NCBI RefSeq assembly: GCF_003234445.2
Contig: NZ_CP126269.1
Location: forward strand, 558,001-622,000
Source of the DNA: Curtobacterium sp. MCLR17_036
GTDB lineage: Bacteria; Actinomycetota; Actinomycetes; Actinomycetales; Microbacteriaceae
Length of the DNA: 64,000 nucleotides
Direction of reading: 5' to 3'
Position numbers and translations under genes: made by a program. The notes below the pieces were generated by a model. That model was not told where the DNA came from. It worked only from the letters and a program-made list of their open reading frames with translations, and made no database searches. This document shows, in pieces, positions 24,172 through 32,964 of the stretch (position 1 is the first letter of the stretch; every line of letters starts with the position of its first letter).

Positions 24172-25623
24172 GTGACCCCCGTCCTGCTGAGCGCCCGATC
24201 CGCCGCCCTCCTGCTCACCGACTGGCGGGTCGCCACCGACGCCCCGGCGTACGAGGCACTGTCCGACGCGCTCCGCGTGCTCCTGATCGACGGCCGGGTC
24301 CCGCTCGGAGCCCGGCTGCCCGCCGAACGCGGGCTCGCGGTCGCCCTCGGGGTGTCCCGCACGACGGTCGCGAACGCCTACGCCCGACTGCGGTCCGACG
24401 GGTTCCTCACCTCGGTCCGGGGCTCCGGCAGCGTGGTCCGCCTGCCCCGGGAGCTCGCCGGGCGACCGGACCCCGAACGGCTCGGCGGGGTGGTCGACGG
24501 CGGACTCCTCGACCTGCGCAAGGCGGCCCTGCACGCGGCACCGGGGGTCGCCGAGGCGATCGACCGCGCGGTGCGCCACGTCCCCGCGGCGCTCGCCGGG
24601 ATCGGCTACGACACCGTCGGCGACCCGGGCCTCCGCGCCGCCGTCGCCGCGCGCTACACGGAACGGGGGCTGCCGACGGACCCGTCGCAGATCGTCGTCA
24701 CCATCGGCGCGCAGCACGCGATCGCGCTGCTCGCCCGCGTGCTCGTCCGCCGCGGCGACGCCGTGCTCGTCGAGTCGCCGACCTACCCACACGCGCACGA
24801 GGCCTTCCGCGAGGTCGGCGGACGTCTGGTCGGCGTCCCCGTGGACGCACGGACCGGGTGGGACGCGGCCGCGCTCGAGACGACGCTGCGTCGCGCCGCC
24901 CCGGCCGTCGCCTACGTCATGCCGGAGCTGCACAACCCCACCGGCGCGACCATGTCGGCGGAGACCCGCCGCCTGCTGCTGTCCGTCGCGGCGTCGGTCG
25001 GCACCGTCGTCGTCGCCGACGAGACCATGGGCGAGCTGCGGGTCGACGGCGAGGCGTCCGCCCCGCTCGCCGCCGCGGACCCCGACGGCACGTCGGTCGT
25101 GATGATCGGCTCGGCGGCCAAGGTCTTCTGGGGCGGCCTGCGGATCGGCTGGGTCCGTGCGGCGCCCGCACTGCTGCAGCGGCTGCTCCGCGCCCGCCCG
25201 ACGGGCGACCTCGGCACCCCCGTGCTCGACCAGCTGGTCGCGCGCGAGCTGGTGCCGCGGACGGCGGCCGTCCTGGAGGCGCGGCGTGCGACCCTGCGTG
25301 ACGGTCGCGACGAGGTCGTGGCCGCGCTCCGGACGCGGCTGCCGGAGTGGGACGTCCCGTCACCGGCGGGCGGGTTGACGACGTGGGTGGGGCTCGGCCG
25401 TCCGGTCTCCAGCGCGCTCGTGCTCGCCGCGCGGGCCGAGGGCGTCGTGCTCGCCTCGGGCGGGGTCTTCGGTCCGGACGGCGGGTTCGAACGCTTCCTG
25501 CGGGTGCCGTTCACGATGGGACCGTCGGACCGGGGGCGTCTCGTCGACGTCCTCGGACGGGCGTGGGCGCGCGTCGGCGGCGAGGCGACCGGCACGCGGG
25601 GATCGCTGGCCGCCGTGGTCTGA
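24172..25623 (+). CDS. MocR-family (GntR HTH plus aminotransferase-like) regulator, YczR-like
   Basis: 483 residues. The N-terminal GntR winged helix (about 25-95) reads ARLPAERGLAVALGVSRTTV, then ANAYARLRSDGFL. The rest is a fold-type I aminotransferase domain with the PLP-binding lysine in IGSAAKVFWGGLRIGWVR near residue 325 and PELHNPTGATM. MocR proteins use the aminotransferase fold as a sensor and usually lack enzymatic action. Divergence from YczE suggests it controls that transporter. GTG 24172 is leaderless-like. Confidence 0.92.
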   Translation: MTPVLLSARSAALLLTDWRVATDAPAYEALSDALRVLLIDGRVPLGARLPAERGLAVALGVSRTTVANAYARLRSDGFLTSVRGSGSVVRLPRELAGRPDPERLGGVVDGGLLDLRKAALHAAPGVAEAIDRAVRHVPAALAGIGYDTVGDPGLRAAVAARYTERGLPTDPSQIVVTIGAQHAIALLARVLVRRGDAVLVESPTYPHAHEAFREVGGRLVGVPVDARTGWDAAALETTLRRAAPAVAYVMPELHNPTGATMSAETRRLLLSVAASVGTVVVADETMGELRVDGEASAPLAAADPDGTSVVMIGSAAKVFWGGLRIGWVRAAPALLQRLLRARPTGDLGTPVLDQLVARELVPRTAAVLEARRATLRDGRDEVVAALRTRLPEWDVPSPAGGLTTWVGLGRPVSSALVLAARAEGVVLASGGVFGPDGGFERFLRVPFTMGPSDRGRLVDVLGRAWARVGGEATGTRGSLAAVV

Positions 25624-25710
25624 GCGTGTCATCCGGACGGTTGACCCGCGGGGGACGGACTCGACCCGGCGGATGATGTGCGGCGGGCGCCGGGCGGCGA
25701 TCCTGGTGAC

Positions 25711-26388
25711 GTGGACGCGACCCTGACCTCCGGCACCCGACCGACGACCTCCGGCGACCCCGTGCCGTCCGGGTGCCCGGCGGTGCCCGCGGCCGCCCGG
25801 GTCACGATGGCGCTGAGCGGCGCACTGTTGGCCGGGGTGGGCACGTCGTTCGGGCAGGCCGTGCCGGCGTTGTCGTCGGCGTCGAACTCGGCCGGACCGT
25901 GGTTCGCCGTCGCCGCGGCGCTCTGCCTGGCCGCCGGTGTCCGGGCCGGTCGGTCCGCACTGCCCCTCGCCATGGTGCTCGGGGTGGTGCTGCTCGAGCT
26001 CATGCACGTCGGCTACTGGGCCACCTCGAACCTGCGCGGGTACCCTGACTCCCTGTCGATCACGAACCCGTGGGTCCTGCTCGGGGTGCCGGCCGGGCTG
26101 CTCGCGGGGGCCGTCGCCGTGTCCGTGCGGTCCCGCGACGAGCGCTGGCGGGCCGGGGCGCTCGGCGTCAGTGCCGCCGTGCTCGTCGGCGAGGGCATCC
26201 GGGCACTGCTCCAGGTCGCCGCCACGACCGGACACACCACGTGGGTCGTCGAGGTCGTCGTCGGCACCGCGCTGCTCCTGCTCGGGGTCGGCACCGCCCG
26301 CACGCCGGTCGGCCGGGTCGTCGCGCTGGGCACCGGGGTGCTCGGGACGCTCGGGGTCCTCGGTGCGTACCTGCTGATCAGCGGCTGA
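25711..26388 (+). CDS. Multi-pass membrane protein, DUF6518-like
   Basis: 225 residues with six or seven hydrophobic segments after a Pro/Thr-rich head of about 28 residues. The string SSASNSAGPWFAVAAALCLA and the later YWATSNLRGYPDSLS resemble actinobacterial DUF6518 proteins; the assignment is from memory and tentative. GTG 25711 follows GATCCT (25699-25704) by 6 nt. It precedes the RND gene by 38 bp, which has its own box. Confidence 0.65.
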   Translation: MDATLTSGTRPTTSGDPVPSGCPAVPAAARVTMALSGALLAGVGTSFGQAVPALSSASNSAGPWFAVAAALCLAAGVRAGRSALPLAMVLGVVLLELMHVGYWATSNLRGYPDSLSITNPWVLLGVPAGLLAGAVAVSVRSRDERWRAGALGVSAAVLVGEGIRALLQVAATTGHTTWVVEVVVGTALLLLGVGTARTPVGRVVALGTGVLGTLGVLGAYLLISG

Positions 26389-26426
26389 AGCGCACGGCTG
26401 TCAGCGCCGCCTGCGAGGATCGGACC

Positions 26427-29400
26427 GTGCACCTCCTCTCGGTCTTCAGCCTCCGCAACCGGGCTCTCATCGCGCTCGTCACCATCGTCGTCGCCGTGTT
26501 CGGTGGGATCTCGCTGACGAGCCTCAAGCAGGAGCTCATCCCGAGCGTCGAGTTCCCCCAGGTGGCGATCGTCAGCGCCTACCCCGGGGCGACGCCGGAG
26601 GTCGTCTCGAACGACGTCGCGACCAAGATCGAGCAGGCGATCCAGGTCGTCCCGGACCTCGAGTCGACGACCGCGACCTCGTCGACCGGGCAGAGCGTCG
26701 TGTCGGCCTCGTTCGACTACGGCTCGAACCTGGCCAGCGCCGAGGACAAGATCCAGACCGCGGTGAACGCGCTGTCGCTGCCCGACTCCGTGCAGACGCA
26801 GATCGTCACGGGCTCGTTCGACGACCTGCCCGTGCTCCAGCTCGCCGTCACCGGCAAGGGCGACCAGGAGCAGCTCGTCGACCGCCTCAACGCGACCGCC
26901 GTCCCCGACCTCGAGAAGCTCGACGGGGTGCGCCAGGCCGACGTCTTCGGCAACCCGGGCCGTCGCGTCGTCATCACCCCGGACGAGGACGAGCTCGCCG
27001 CACGCGGCCTCACCACGCAGTCGATCTCCGACGCGCTCGACGACAACGGCACGCTCATCCCCGGCGGCACCATCACGCAGGACGGCTCGACCCTGTCCGT
27101 GCAGACGGGCGAGCGGATCGCCTCGGTCGCCGACATCGAGGCACTGCCCCTGACGTCGTCGTCCTCGTCGTCCTCCGACTCCACCGGCGCCGGGAGCGGC
27201 GCGGCCGACGCGACGGGTACGTCGGGCGCGACCGGCGCCCCTGGCGCGACCGGCACGGCGGACGGCAGCGGCGTGACGGGCGCGGGCAGTGCCTCCAGTC
27301 CGGGCACCGGCACCGGGACCACCGCGAGCGGCACGTCGGACGCGACGACCACGACGCCGACGTCGCTCGGCGACGTCGCGAAGGTCGCGATCGAGGAGTC
27401 GCCGCGCACCTCGATCAGCCGCGTCGACGGCGAGACCGCCCTGACCATCGCCATCACGAAGACGCAGGACGCGAACACCGTCGACGTCTCCGAGACCGTG
27501 AAGCAGGCACTGCTCGGCATCACCGCCAAGGTCGCGGGCGACCCGCGCTTCACCGTCGTCTTCGACCAGGCGCCCTACATCCAGCAGTCCATCGACTCGC
27601 TCGCCGAAGAAGGCATGCTCGGCCTCGGCTTCGCCGTCCTCGTGATCCTGGTGTTCCTGCTGTCGGTCCGGTCGACCCTGGTCACGGCCATCTCGATCCC
27701 GACGTCGGTGCTGCTGGCGGCCATCGGCATGCGCGCCGCCGGCTACACCCTCAACATCATCACGCTCGCGGCCCTCACCATCGCGATCGGCCGCGTCGTC
27801 GACGACTCGATCGTCGTCATCGAGAACATCAAGCGACACCTGCAACCCGGGGTCGACCGGGCGCAGGCCGTCCGCGAGGCCGTCCGCGAGGTCGCCGGTG
27901 CGGTCACCGCCTCGACCCTGACCACGGTCGCCGTGTTCCTGCCGGTGGCGTTCGTCGCCGAGCTCGTCGGCGAGCTGTTCCGTCCGTTCGCGCTCACCGT
28001 CACGATGGCGCTCGTGGCGTCGCTCCTCGTGTCGCTCACCATCGTCCCGGTGCTCGCGTACTGGTTCCTCCGCGCGCCGAAGGCGCACCGGCACGCGGTG
28101 GCGGAGGGCGACGGCGACGACGCCGCGACGGCGGCTGCGTCCGCCACCGGGTCCGCGTCGACCGGCGAGCTCGGGTCCGCCGCGGACCTGCACGACGCCG
28201 GACGGCCCGACCGGCTGCAGCGCGGCTACCAGCCCGTGCTCCGCTGGGTCATGCGGCGGCCGGCGGTCGTCCTCGTCCTGGCCGTCCTCGTGCTCGGCGG
28301 CACGGCTGCCGCGGTGCCGTTCGTGAAGACGAACTACCTCGGCGACTCCGGCCAGAACACGTTCACGGTCACGCAGGACCTCACGCCGGGCACCAGCCTG
28401 GCCGTGCAGTCCGACGCCGCCCGCAAGGTCGAGCGGGTGCTGCAGGACGTCTCCGGCGTCGAGACCGTGCAGACCACCATCGGGTCGAGCGGCCAGTCGA
28501 TCCAGGCGGCCTTCGGCGGGGGAGCGTCGGCGTCCGTGCAGTACAACGTCACCACCGACGCGGGTGCCGACCAGACCACCGTGCAGTCCACGGCACGCGA
28601 CCGCATCGAGGCCATCGACGACGTCGGCGAGGTCTCGCTGTCGTCGGCGGGCGGCGGCTTCGGCGGCTCGAGCGACATCGAGGTCGACGTCACCGCGCCG
28701 ACCCAGTCCGAGCTCCGCACCGCGGCGCAGCAGGTCCTGCGCGAGATGCGCGGCGTCGACGGCACCACCGGTGCGACGAGCAACCTGTCCGCCGCCGAGC
28801 CGTTCCTGGCCGTCAAGGTGGACCGCGAGAAGGCCGCCGAGAAGGGGCTGACCGAGACCCAGGTCGGCGGGATCGTCGCCGCGGCGATCTCCCCGCGCGA
28901 CACCGGCAGCGTCGAGATCGAGGACGCCACCCTCGACGTCTACATCGCCGCCCCCGAGCCGCCCACCACGGCGAAGGCGCTCCGGGGACTGTCGATCCCG
29001 ACCTCCTCGGGCGACGTGCCGCTGTCCGACCTGGCGACCGTCGAACGGTCCGAGGGGCCGACCACGATCACGACGTCGAACGCGGCCCGCACCGCCACGA
29101 TCACGGTCACGCCGGACTCGACGAACCTCGGTGCGGCCGTGCAGAACGTCACCGCAGCGGTCGACCGCCTCGACCTGCCGCGGGGCGCGTCGGCGTCGAT
29201 CGGCGGCGTCGCGTCCAGCCAGTCGTCCGCGTTCAGCCAGCTGCTGCTCGCCGCGCTCGTCGCGATCCTGATCGTCTACGTGATCATGGTGGCGACCTTC
29301 CGGAGCCTGCTCCAGCCGCTGCTGCTGCTCGTGTCGGTGCCGTTCGCGGCGACCGGTGCGCTGCTGCTGCAGATCATCACGGGCATCCCGCTCGGGGTGG

Positions 29401-29819
29401 CATCGCTCATCGGGCTGCTCATGCTCGTCGGCATCGTCGTGACGAACGCCATCGTGCTCATCGACCTCGTGAACCAGTACCGCCGCAGGGGCCTGCGCGT
29501 CGCCGAGGCCCTGGTCGAGGGTGCCACCCGCCGTCTCCGCCCCATCCTCATGACGGCGCTCGCGACGATCTTCGCGCTCGTGCCGATGGCGATCGGGCTG
29601 ACGGGCAAGTCCGGCTTCATCTCGCAGCCGCTCGCCCTCGTGGTGATCGGCGGCCTGGTCTCGTCGACCCTGCTGACCCTCGTGGTGCTGCCGGCGCTGT
29701 ACTTCGTCGTGGAGCGGCGTGCGGAACGCCGGGCGGACCGGATCGCCGCCGGTCGGACCCGCAAGGAGGACCGTGCCCTGCGCCGGCAGGAGCGCGCCCG
29801 GGCGAAGGCGGCGGCGTAG
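26427..29819 (+). CDS. RND-superfamily efflux transporter permease (AcrB/HAE-like)
   Basis: 1130 residues. It has an N-terminal helix, a large periplasmic-type loop with PGATPEVVSNDVATKIEQAI, a block of helices around 370-560 containing IGRVVDDSIVVIENI (the RND Asp motif) and a second half with the same order (MLVGIVVTNAIVLIDLVNQY). It is a proton-driven exporter; the actinobacterial substrate is unknown and no membrane-fusion partner is adjacent. Residues about 244-311 are a Ser/Gly/Thr/Ala low-complexity insert. GTG 26427 follows GAGGAT (26415-26420) by 6 nt. Confidence 0.93.
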   Translation: MHLLSVFSLRNRALIALVTIVVAVFGGISLTSLKQELIPSVEFPQVAIVSAYPGATPEVVSNDVATKIEQAIQVVPDLESTTATSSTGQSVVSASFDYGSNLASAEDKIQTAVNALSLPDSVQTQIVTGSFDDLPVLQLAVTGKGDQEQLVDRLNATAVPDLEKLDGVRQADVFGNPGRRVVITPDEDELAARGLTTQSISDALDDNGTLIPGGTITQDGSTLSVQTGERIASVADIEALPLTSSSSSSSDSTGAGSGAADATGTSGATGAPGATGTADGSGVTGAGSASSPGTGTGTTASGTSDATTTTPTSLGDVAKVAIEESPRTSISRVDGETALTIAITKTQDANTVDVSETVKQALLGITAKVAGDPRFTVVFDQAPYIQQSIDSLAEEGMLGLGFAVLVILVFLLSVRSTLVTAISIPTSVLLAAIGMRAAGYTLNIITLAALTIAIGRVVDDSIVVIENIKRHLQPGVDRAQAVREAVREVAGAVTASTLTTVAVFLPVAFVAELVGELFRPFALTVTMALVASLLVSLTIVPVLAYWFLRAPKAHRHAVAEGDGDDAATAAASATGSASTGELGSAADLHDAGRPDRLQRGYQPVLRWVMRRPAVVLVLAVLVLGGTAAAVPFVKTNYLGDSGQNTFTVTQDLTPGTSLAVQSDAARKVERVLQDVSGVETVQTTIGSSGQSIQAAFGGGASASVQYNVTTDAGADQTTVQSTARDRIEAIDDVGEVSLSSAGGGFGGSSDIEVDVTAPTQSELRTAAQQVLREMRGVDGTTGATSNLSAAEPFLAVKVDREKAAEKGLTETQVGGIVAAAISPRDTGSVEIEDATLDVYIAAPEPPTTAKALRGLSIPTSSGDVPLSDLATVERSEGPTTITTSNAARTATITVTPDSTNLGAAVQNVTAAVDRLDLPRGASASIGGVASSQSSAFSQLLLAALVAILIVYVIMVATFRSLLQPLLLLVSVPFAATGALLLQIITGIPLGVASLIGLLMLVGIVVTNAIVLIDLVNQYRRRGLRVAEALVEGATRRLRPILMTALATIFALVPMAIGLTGKSGFISQPLALVVIGGLVSSTLLTLVVLPALYFVVERRAERRADRIAAGRTRKEDRALRRQERARAKAAA

Positions 29820-29918
29820 CGCCGGCCCGGGTGCCCGCCGCCGGGGTCGCGCGGACTGCCGGCCGGCGGGCGGGCTCGACGTCGAGGTCGCACGGACTGC
29901 CGTTCGGCGGGCGGGCTC

Positions 29919-30155
29919 GACGTCGAGGTCGCACGAACTGCCGTTCGGCGGGGCCGCAGGCGACAGGTCGTGCGACCTCGGCGGCGGTCGTGCGGCGGGT
30001 CGTGCGACCTCGGTGCGGGCGGTCGAAGCCGGGCCGGCCGGTGCTGGGTCGGCCGGGATGCGTGACGTCGAGGTCGCACGGACTGCCGTTCGGCGGGGCC
30101 GCAGGCGACAGGTCGTGCGACCTCGGCGGCGGACGTGCGGCGGGTCGTGCGACCT
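29919..30155. repeat. Two 92-bp direct repeats of GAGGTCGCAC-type elements
   Basis: Copies at 29919-30010 and 30064-30155 match at 90 of 92 positions. Each contains GAGGTCGCAC, GACTGCCGTTCGGCGG and two inverted GTCGTGCGACCT ends. A partial copy lies at about 29877-29912. Together they fill the gap 29820-30215, where no gene is seen. The ends match the elements after purM. Confidence 0.88.
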
Positions 30156-30215
30156 GGGTGCCGCGTCGGCCGGAGTTCAGGCCGGCTGGCGCCGGGCCAG
30201 CTGCCGCCGTGTCGG

Positions 30216-30545
30216 CTAGCGTCGGTACTCGGCGTCCACGAGCGCGATGACGTCGGTCGGGACCGCGGGAACGCCGGCAGGCGTCCTGCCCGCGCGGTCG
30301 GCCCGCTCGTCGCGCTCGACCGCGCGGAACCAGGAGACCACCACACAGGTCAGCGTGATCAGGAACAGCACGCCGGCGACCTGCGACACCACACGGAGCT
30401 GCCCGCCGGACGCGGCCGCGTAGCCACCGAACGCCACCGCAGCGGTGAAGGTCAGTCCGAGGGACAGCTCGACGACCGTCCGCAGCGCAGAGTGCTCCCA
30501 GCGGGCGGCATCGGCGCGGGCAGGGCTCGTCGAGGTGTCGGTCAC
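30216..30545 (-). CDS. Small membrane protein, two transmembrane helices
   Basis: 109 residues: a polar head, two hydrophobic helices (about 27-47 and 55-75) and a charged tail. No family is recognised. GTG 30545 is preceded by CAGACT (30557-30552) at 6 nt. The repeat block begins just downstream. Confidence 0.7.
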   Translation of the reverse strand: MTDTSTSPARADAARWEHSALRTVVELSLGLTFTAAVAFGGYAAASGGQLRVVSQVAGVLFLITLTCVVVSWFRAVERDERADRAGRTPAGVPAVPTDVIALVDAEYRR

Positions 30546-30657
30546 ACCCGGAGTCTGACCCCGCCCGCGCCGCGAGGGCAGTCCCGAGTCCGGGTGCCAC
30601 CCAGACGGGGCGGCCGTGCAGGAGCAGCCGGGAGGGGCCGGCCCGGAGCCGGCGCCG

Positions 30658-31686
30658 TCAGCCCAGCTCGGCCCGCAGGAACGTCACCACGCGTCGGCTC
30701 ATGGCCTCGTCCAACTGCGCGATCGAGTGCGCCGAGCCCTCGACCGCGACGAAGGTCACCGGCACGTCGTGCTCGCGGAGCGTCGCCGCGAACTCCTGCG
30801 ACTCCCACAGCGGGATGAACTCGTCGGTCGAGTGCCCGATGAAGAACGGTGCTGTGTCCGACGTCACGTGGTACTCGGGCGACGCCCGCACCGCTGCCGG
30901 GCACGCCACGTAGCTCCGGCAACCCAGGTACAGCAGCTGCTTCCGTTGGAACGAGGCGGAGACCCCGTCCGGCTCCGTGGAGCGCCGCGTCAGGTTGGTC
31001 GGCCCGCTCAGGTCGACCACGGCGCGGACCCGGTCGCCCTCGGCGAAGGCGCTCGACTCGTGGTCGGTGACGGCGAGCATCGCGGCGAGGTTGCCGCCGG
31101 CGCTGCCGCCGAACAGGCCGACGCGTTGCGGGTCGACGTCGTAGGTCTCGAGCGTCGCTGGTCGGAAGACGTAGTCGAGCGCGCGACGGACGTCGTCGAG
31201 GCCGGCCGGGAACGGGTCGGTCGGCGCGAGCCGGTAGTCCACGTTGAAGGTGACGAATCCCTCGGACGCCAGGTACTGGCAGACCGACCGGTACGCCGCG
31301 GTCGCCTTGTCGCCGTGCGACCAGCTGCCGCCGTGGATCATCATCACGGCCGGACGCCCGGTGCCCGGGCCGGCGGCCGCTGCCGCTGCGGCGTCGTCCG
31401 GTGCCGCGGAGGCACCGGCCGTGGGCGTCGCGGTCGGGGTCGCCGACGTCTCCGGCTCGCTGTCGGCGGGCAGGCACACGTCCATGCGCTGGAGCGGGTC
31501 GGCTCCGTAGGGGACGTCGGCGACCACGTCGATGCCGTGGTACTGCAACGACAGCGGGTAGATGACGCTGTCCGCGGTGACCGTGGTGTTCCCGTCGCCG
31601 AGCGGGTCCGTGCTGCACCCGGTCGCCACCCCGAGCGCCACGACCGCTGCGACGAGTGCGAGCACTGAGCGGCGGCCGGGGTTCAC
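30658..31686 (-). CDS. Lipoprotein alpha/beta-hydrolase (esterase/lipase)
   Basis: 342 residues. The signal peptide ends in the lipobox VATGCS (Cys about 24), so the enzyme is probably lipid-anchored outside the membrane. The hydrolase core has the oxyanion motif MMIHGGSW (about 118), the nucleophile elbow GLFGGSAGGNLA (about 195), an Asp in HSTDEFIPL and a His in EGSAHSI. This is the hormone-sensitive-lipase/BD-FAE-like group. A Thr/Ala/Pro linker (80-105) separates the anchor from the core. GTG 31686 follows TACCGT (31699-31694) by 7 nt. Confidence 0.87.
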   Translation of the reverse strand: MNPGRRSVLALVAAVVALGVATGCSTDPLGDGNTTVTADSVIYPLSLQYHGIDVVADVPYGADPLQRMDVCLPADSEPETSATPTATPTAGASAAPDDAAAAAAAGPGTGRPAVMMIHGGSWSHGDKATAAYRSVCQYLASEGFVTFNVDYRLAPTDPFPAGLDDVRRALDYVFRPATLETYDVDPQRVGLFGGSAGGNLAAMLAVTDHESSAFAEGDRVRAVVDLSGPTNLTRRSTEPDGVSASFQRKQLLYLGCRSYVACPAAVRASPEYHVTSDTAPFFIGHSTDEFIPLWESQEFAATLREHDVPVTFVAVEGSAHSIAQLDEAMSRRVVTFLRAELG

Positions 31687-31828
31687 CGGATCAACGGTAG
31701 CCGCAGGCAGCGCGCCGGACGTCACCCGAGCGGAGGAAGGACAGTTGTCCACAGGCGGACGAGCGGGGCCACTGCTCGTCACCACGGTGGTGCAGGATGA
31801 GGGGCGACGCCGGACCGCAGGAGGACCC

Positions 31829-32683
31829 ATGAGCAGTCGCAAGTCGTGGAACGCCGACCCCGAGCCGCTGTTGCGGGTCGAGCCCGGGTTCCGCCTCGAC
31901 CAGGTCGACCCCGACGCGACGCCGGGCTTCCACGGACGCAAGATCGACGGGCTCGAGGCGCTCGCCGCCGGCTCCTCGCGGCTCGCCGCCCTGCAGGAGC
32001 GCCTGTACGCGGCCTCCACCGGCGGCGACGAGCGTCGCGTCCTGCTCGTCCTGCAGGCGATGGACACCGCGGGCAAGGGCGGCATCGTCTCGCACGTCGT
32101 CGGTGCGGTCGACCCGAACGGTGTGCACTACGCCGGCTTCAAGGCCCCGACCGCCGAGGAACGCGAGCACGACTTCCTGTGGCGCATCGAGCGGCAGCTG
32201 CCGCAGGCGGGGCAGCTCGGCGTGTTCGACCGGTCCCACTACGAGGACGTCCTCATCCAGCGCGTTCGGTCGTTCGCCGAGCCGGACGAGATCGAACGTC
32301 GCTACGGCGCGATCGTCGACTTCGAGCAGCGCCTCGTCGAGCAGGGCACGACGGTCGTCAAGGTCATGCTGCACATCTCGAAGGACGAACAGCGCGAACG
32401 GCTCGGCGACCGGCTCGACCGTCCGGACAAGCACTGGAAGTTCAACCCCGCCGACATCGACGAGCGGCTGCGCTGGGACGAGTACCAGGAGGCCTACCAG
32501 ATCGTGTTCGACCGGACCTCGACGCCGCAGGCGCCCTGGTACGTCGTGCCGGCGAACCGCAAGTGGTACGCCCGGCTCGCCGTGCAGCAGCTGCTGCTCC
32601 GCGCGCTCGAGGACATGCACCTGTCGTGGCCCGCGGCCGACTTCGACGTCGCCGAGCAGCGGCAGCGGCTCGCCGAGTCCTGA
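31829..32683 (+). CDS. ppk2: Polyphosphate kinase 2 family protein
   Basis: 284 residues, the size of a one-domain PPK2. Walker A is in LVLQAMDTAGKGG (about 78), the lid-proximal motif is GVFDRSHYEDVLIQRVR (about 133), and KFNPADIDERLRWDEYQEAY is typical of the family. It transfers phosphate between polyphosphate and nucleotides; whether AMP, ADP or GDP is preferred cannot be told. ATG 31829 has a strong AGGAGG 5 nt upstream. Confidence 0.93.
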   Translation: MSSRKSWNADPEPLLRVEPGFRLDQVDPDATPGFHGRKIDGLEALAAGSSRLAALQERLYAASTGGDERRVLLVLQAMDTAGKGGIVSHVVGAVDPNGVHYAGFKAPTAEEREHDFLWRIERQLPQAGQLGVFDRSHYEDVLIQRVRSFAEPDEIERRYGAIVDFEQRLVEQGTTVVKVMLHISKDEQRERLGDRLDRPDKHWKFNPADIDERLRWDEYQEAYQIVFDRTSTPQAPWYVVPANRKWYARLAVQQLLLRALEDMHLSWPAADFDVAEQRQRLAES

Positions 32684-32783
32684 GAGCGTGAGCGCGTCGT
32701 CGAAGGCCGGACAGGAGGCCCGGATCGCCCCCCGCGGACGGCCGCCGGTCCCCGCGGGGCTGGTACCGGCGCGTCCGGTCGCG

Positions 32784-32964
32784 TAGGATCGTCCGGTCGG
32801 CCTTCGACACCGTGACATCGTGATCACGGACTTCTGCTGGGTGTGTGTTGCTCGAGGGCTGGAATCACGTCGAATCGCGACGGGATGAACCCCCTCTCCG
32901 CAAGCAGCCCCCGCCGATGTCGCTGTCGGGCGCTGCGGTACGTTGCGCACCCGAGAAAGCAGTC
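32784..32964 (+). promoter_or_regulatory. Promoter and long 5' leader of the DEAD-box helicase gene
   Basis: TAGGAT (32784-32789) is the best -10 before the helicase. It gives a leader of about 170 nt, unusually long for this window. The leader contains CCGTGA / TCACGG (32810-32829) and further short stems. Cold-induced RNA helicases often have long regulatory leaders, so a temperature- or helicase-responsive fold is plausible but inferred. Confidence 0.5.
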
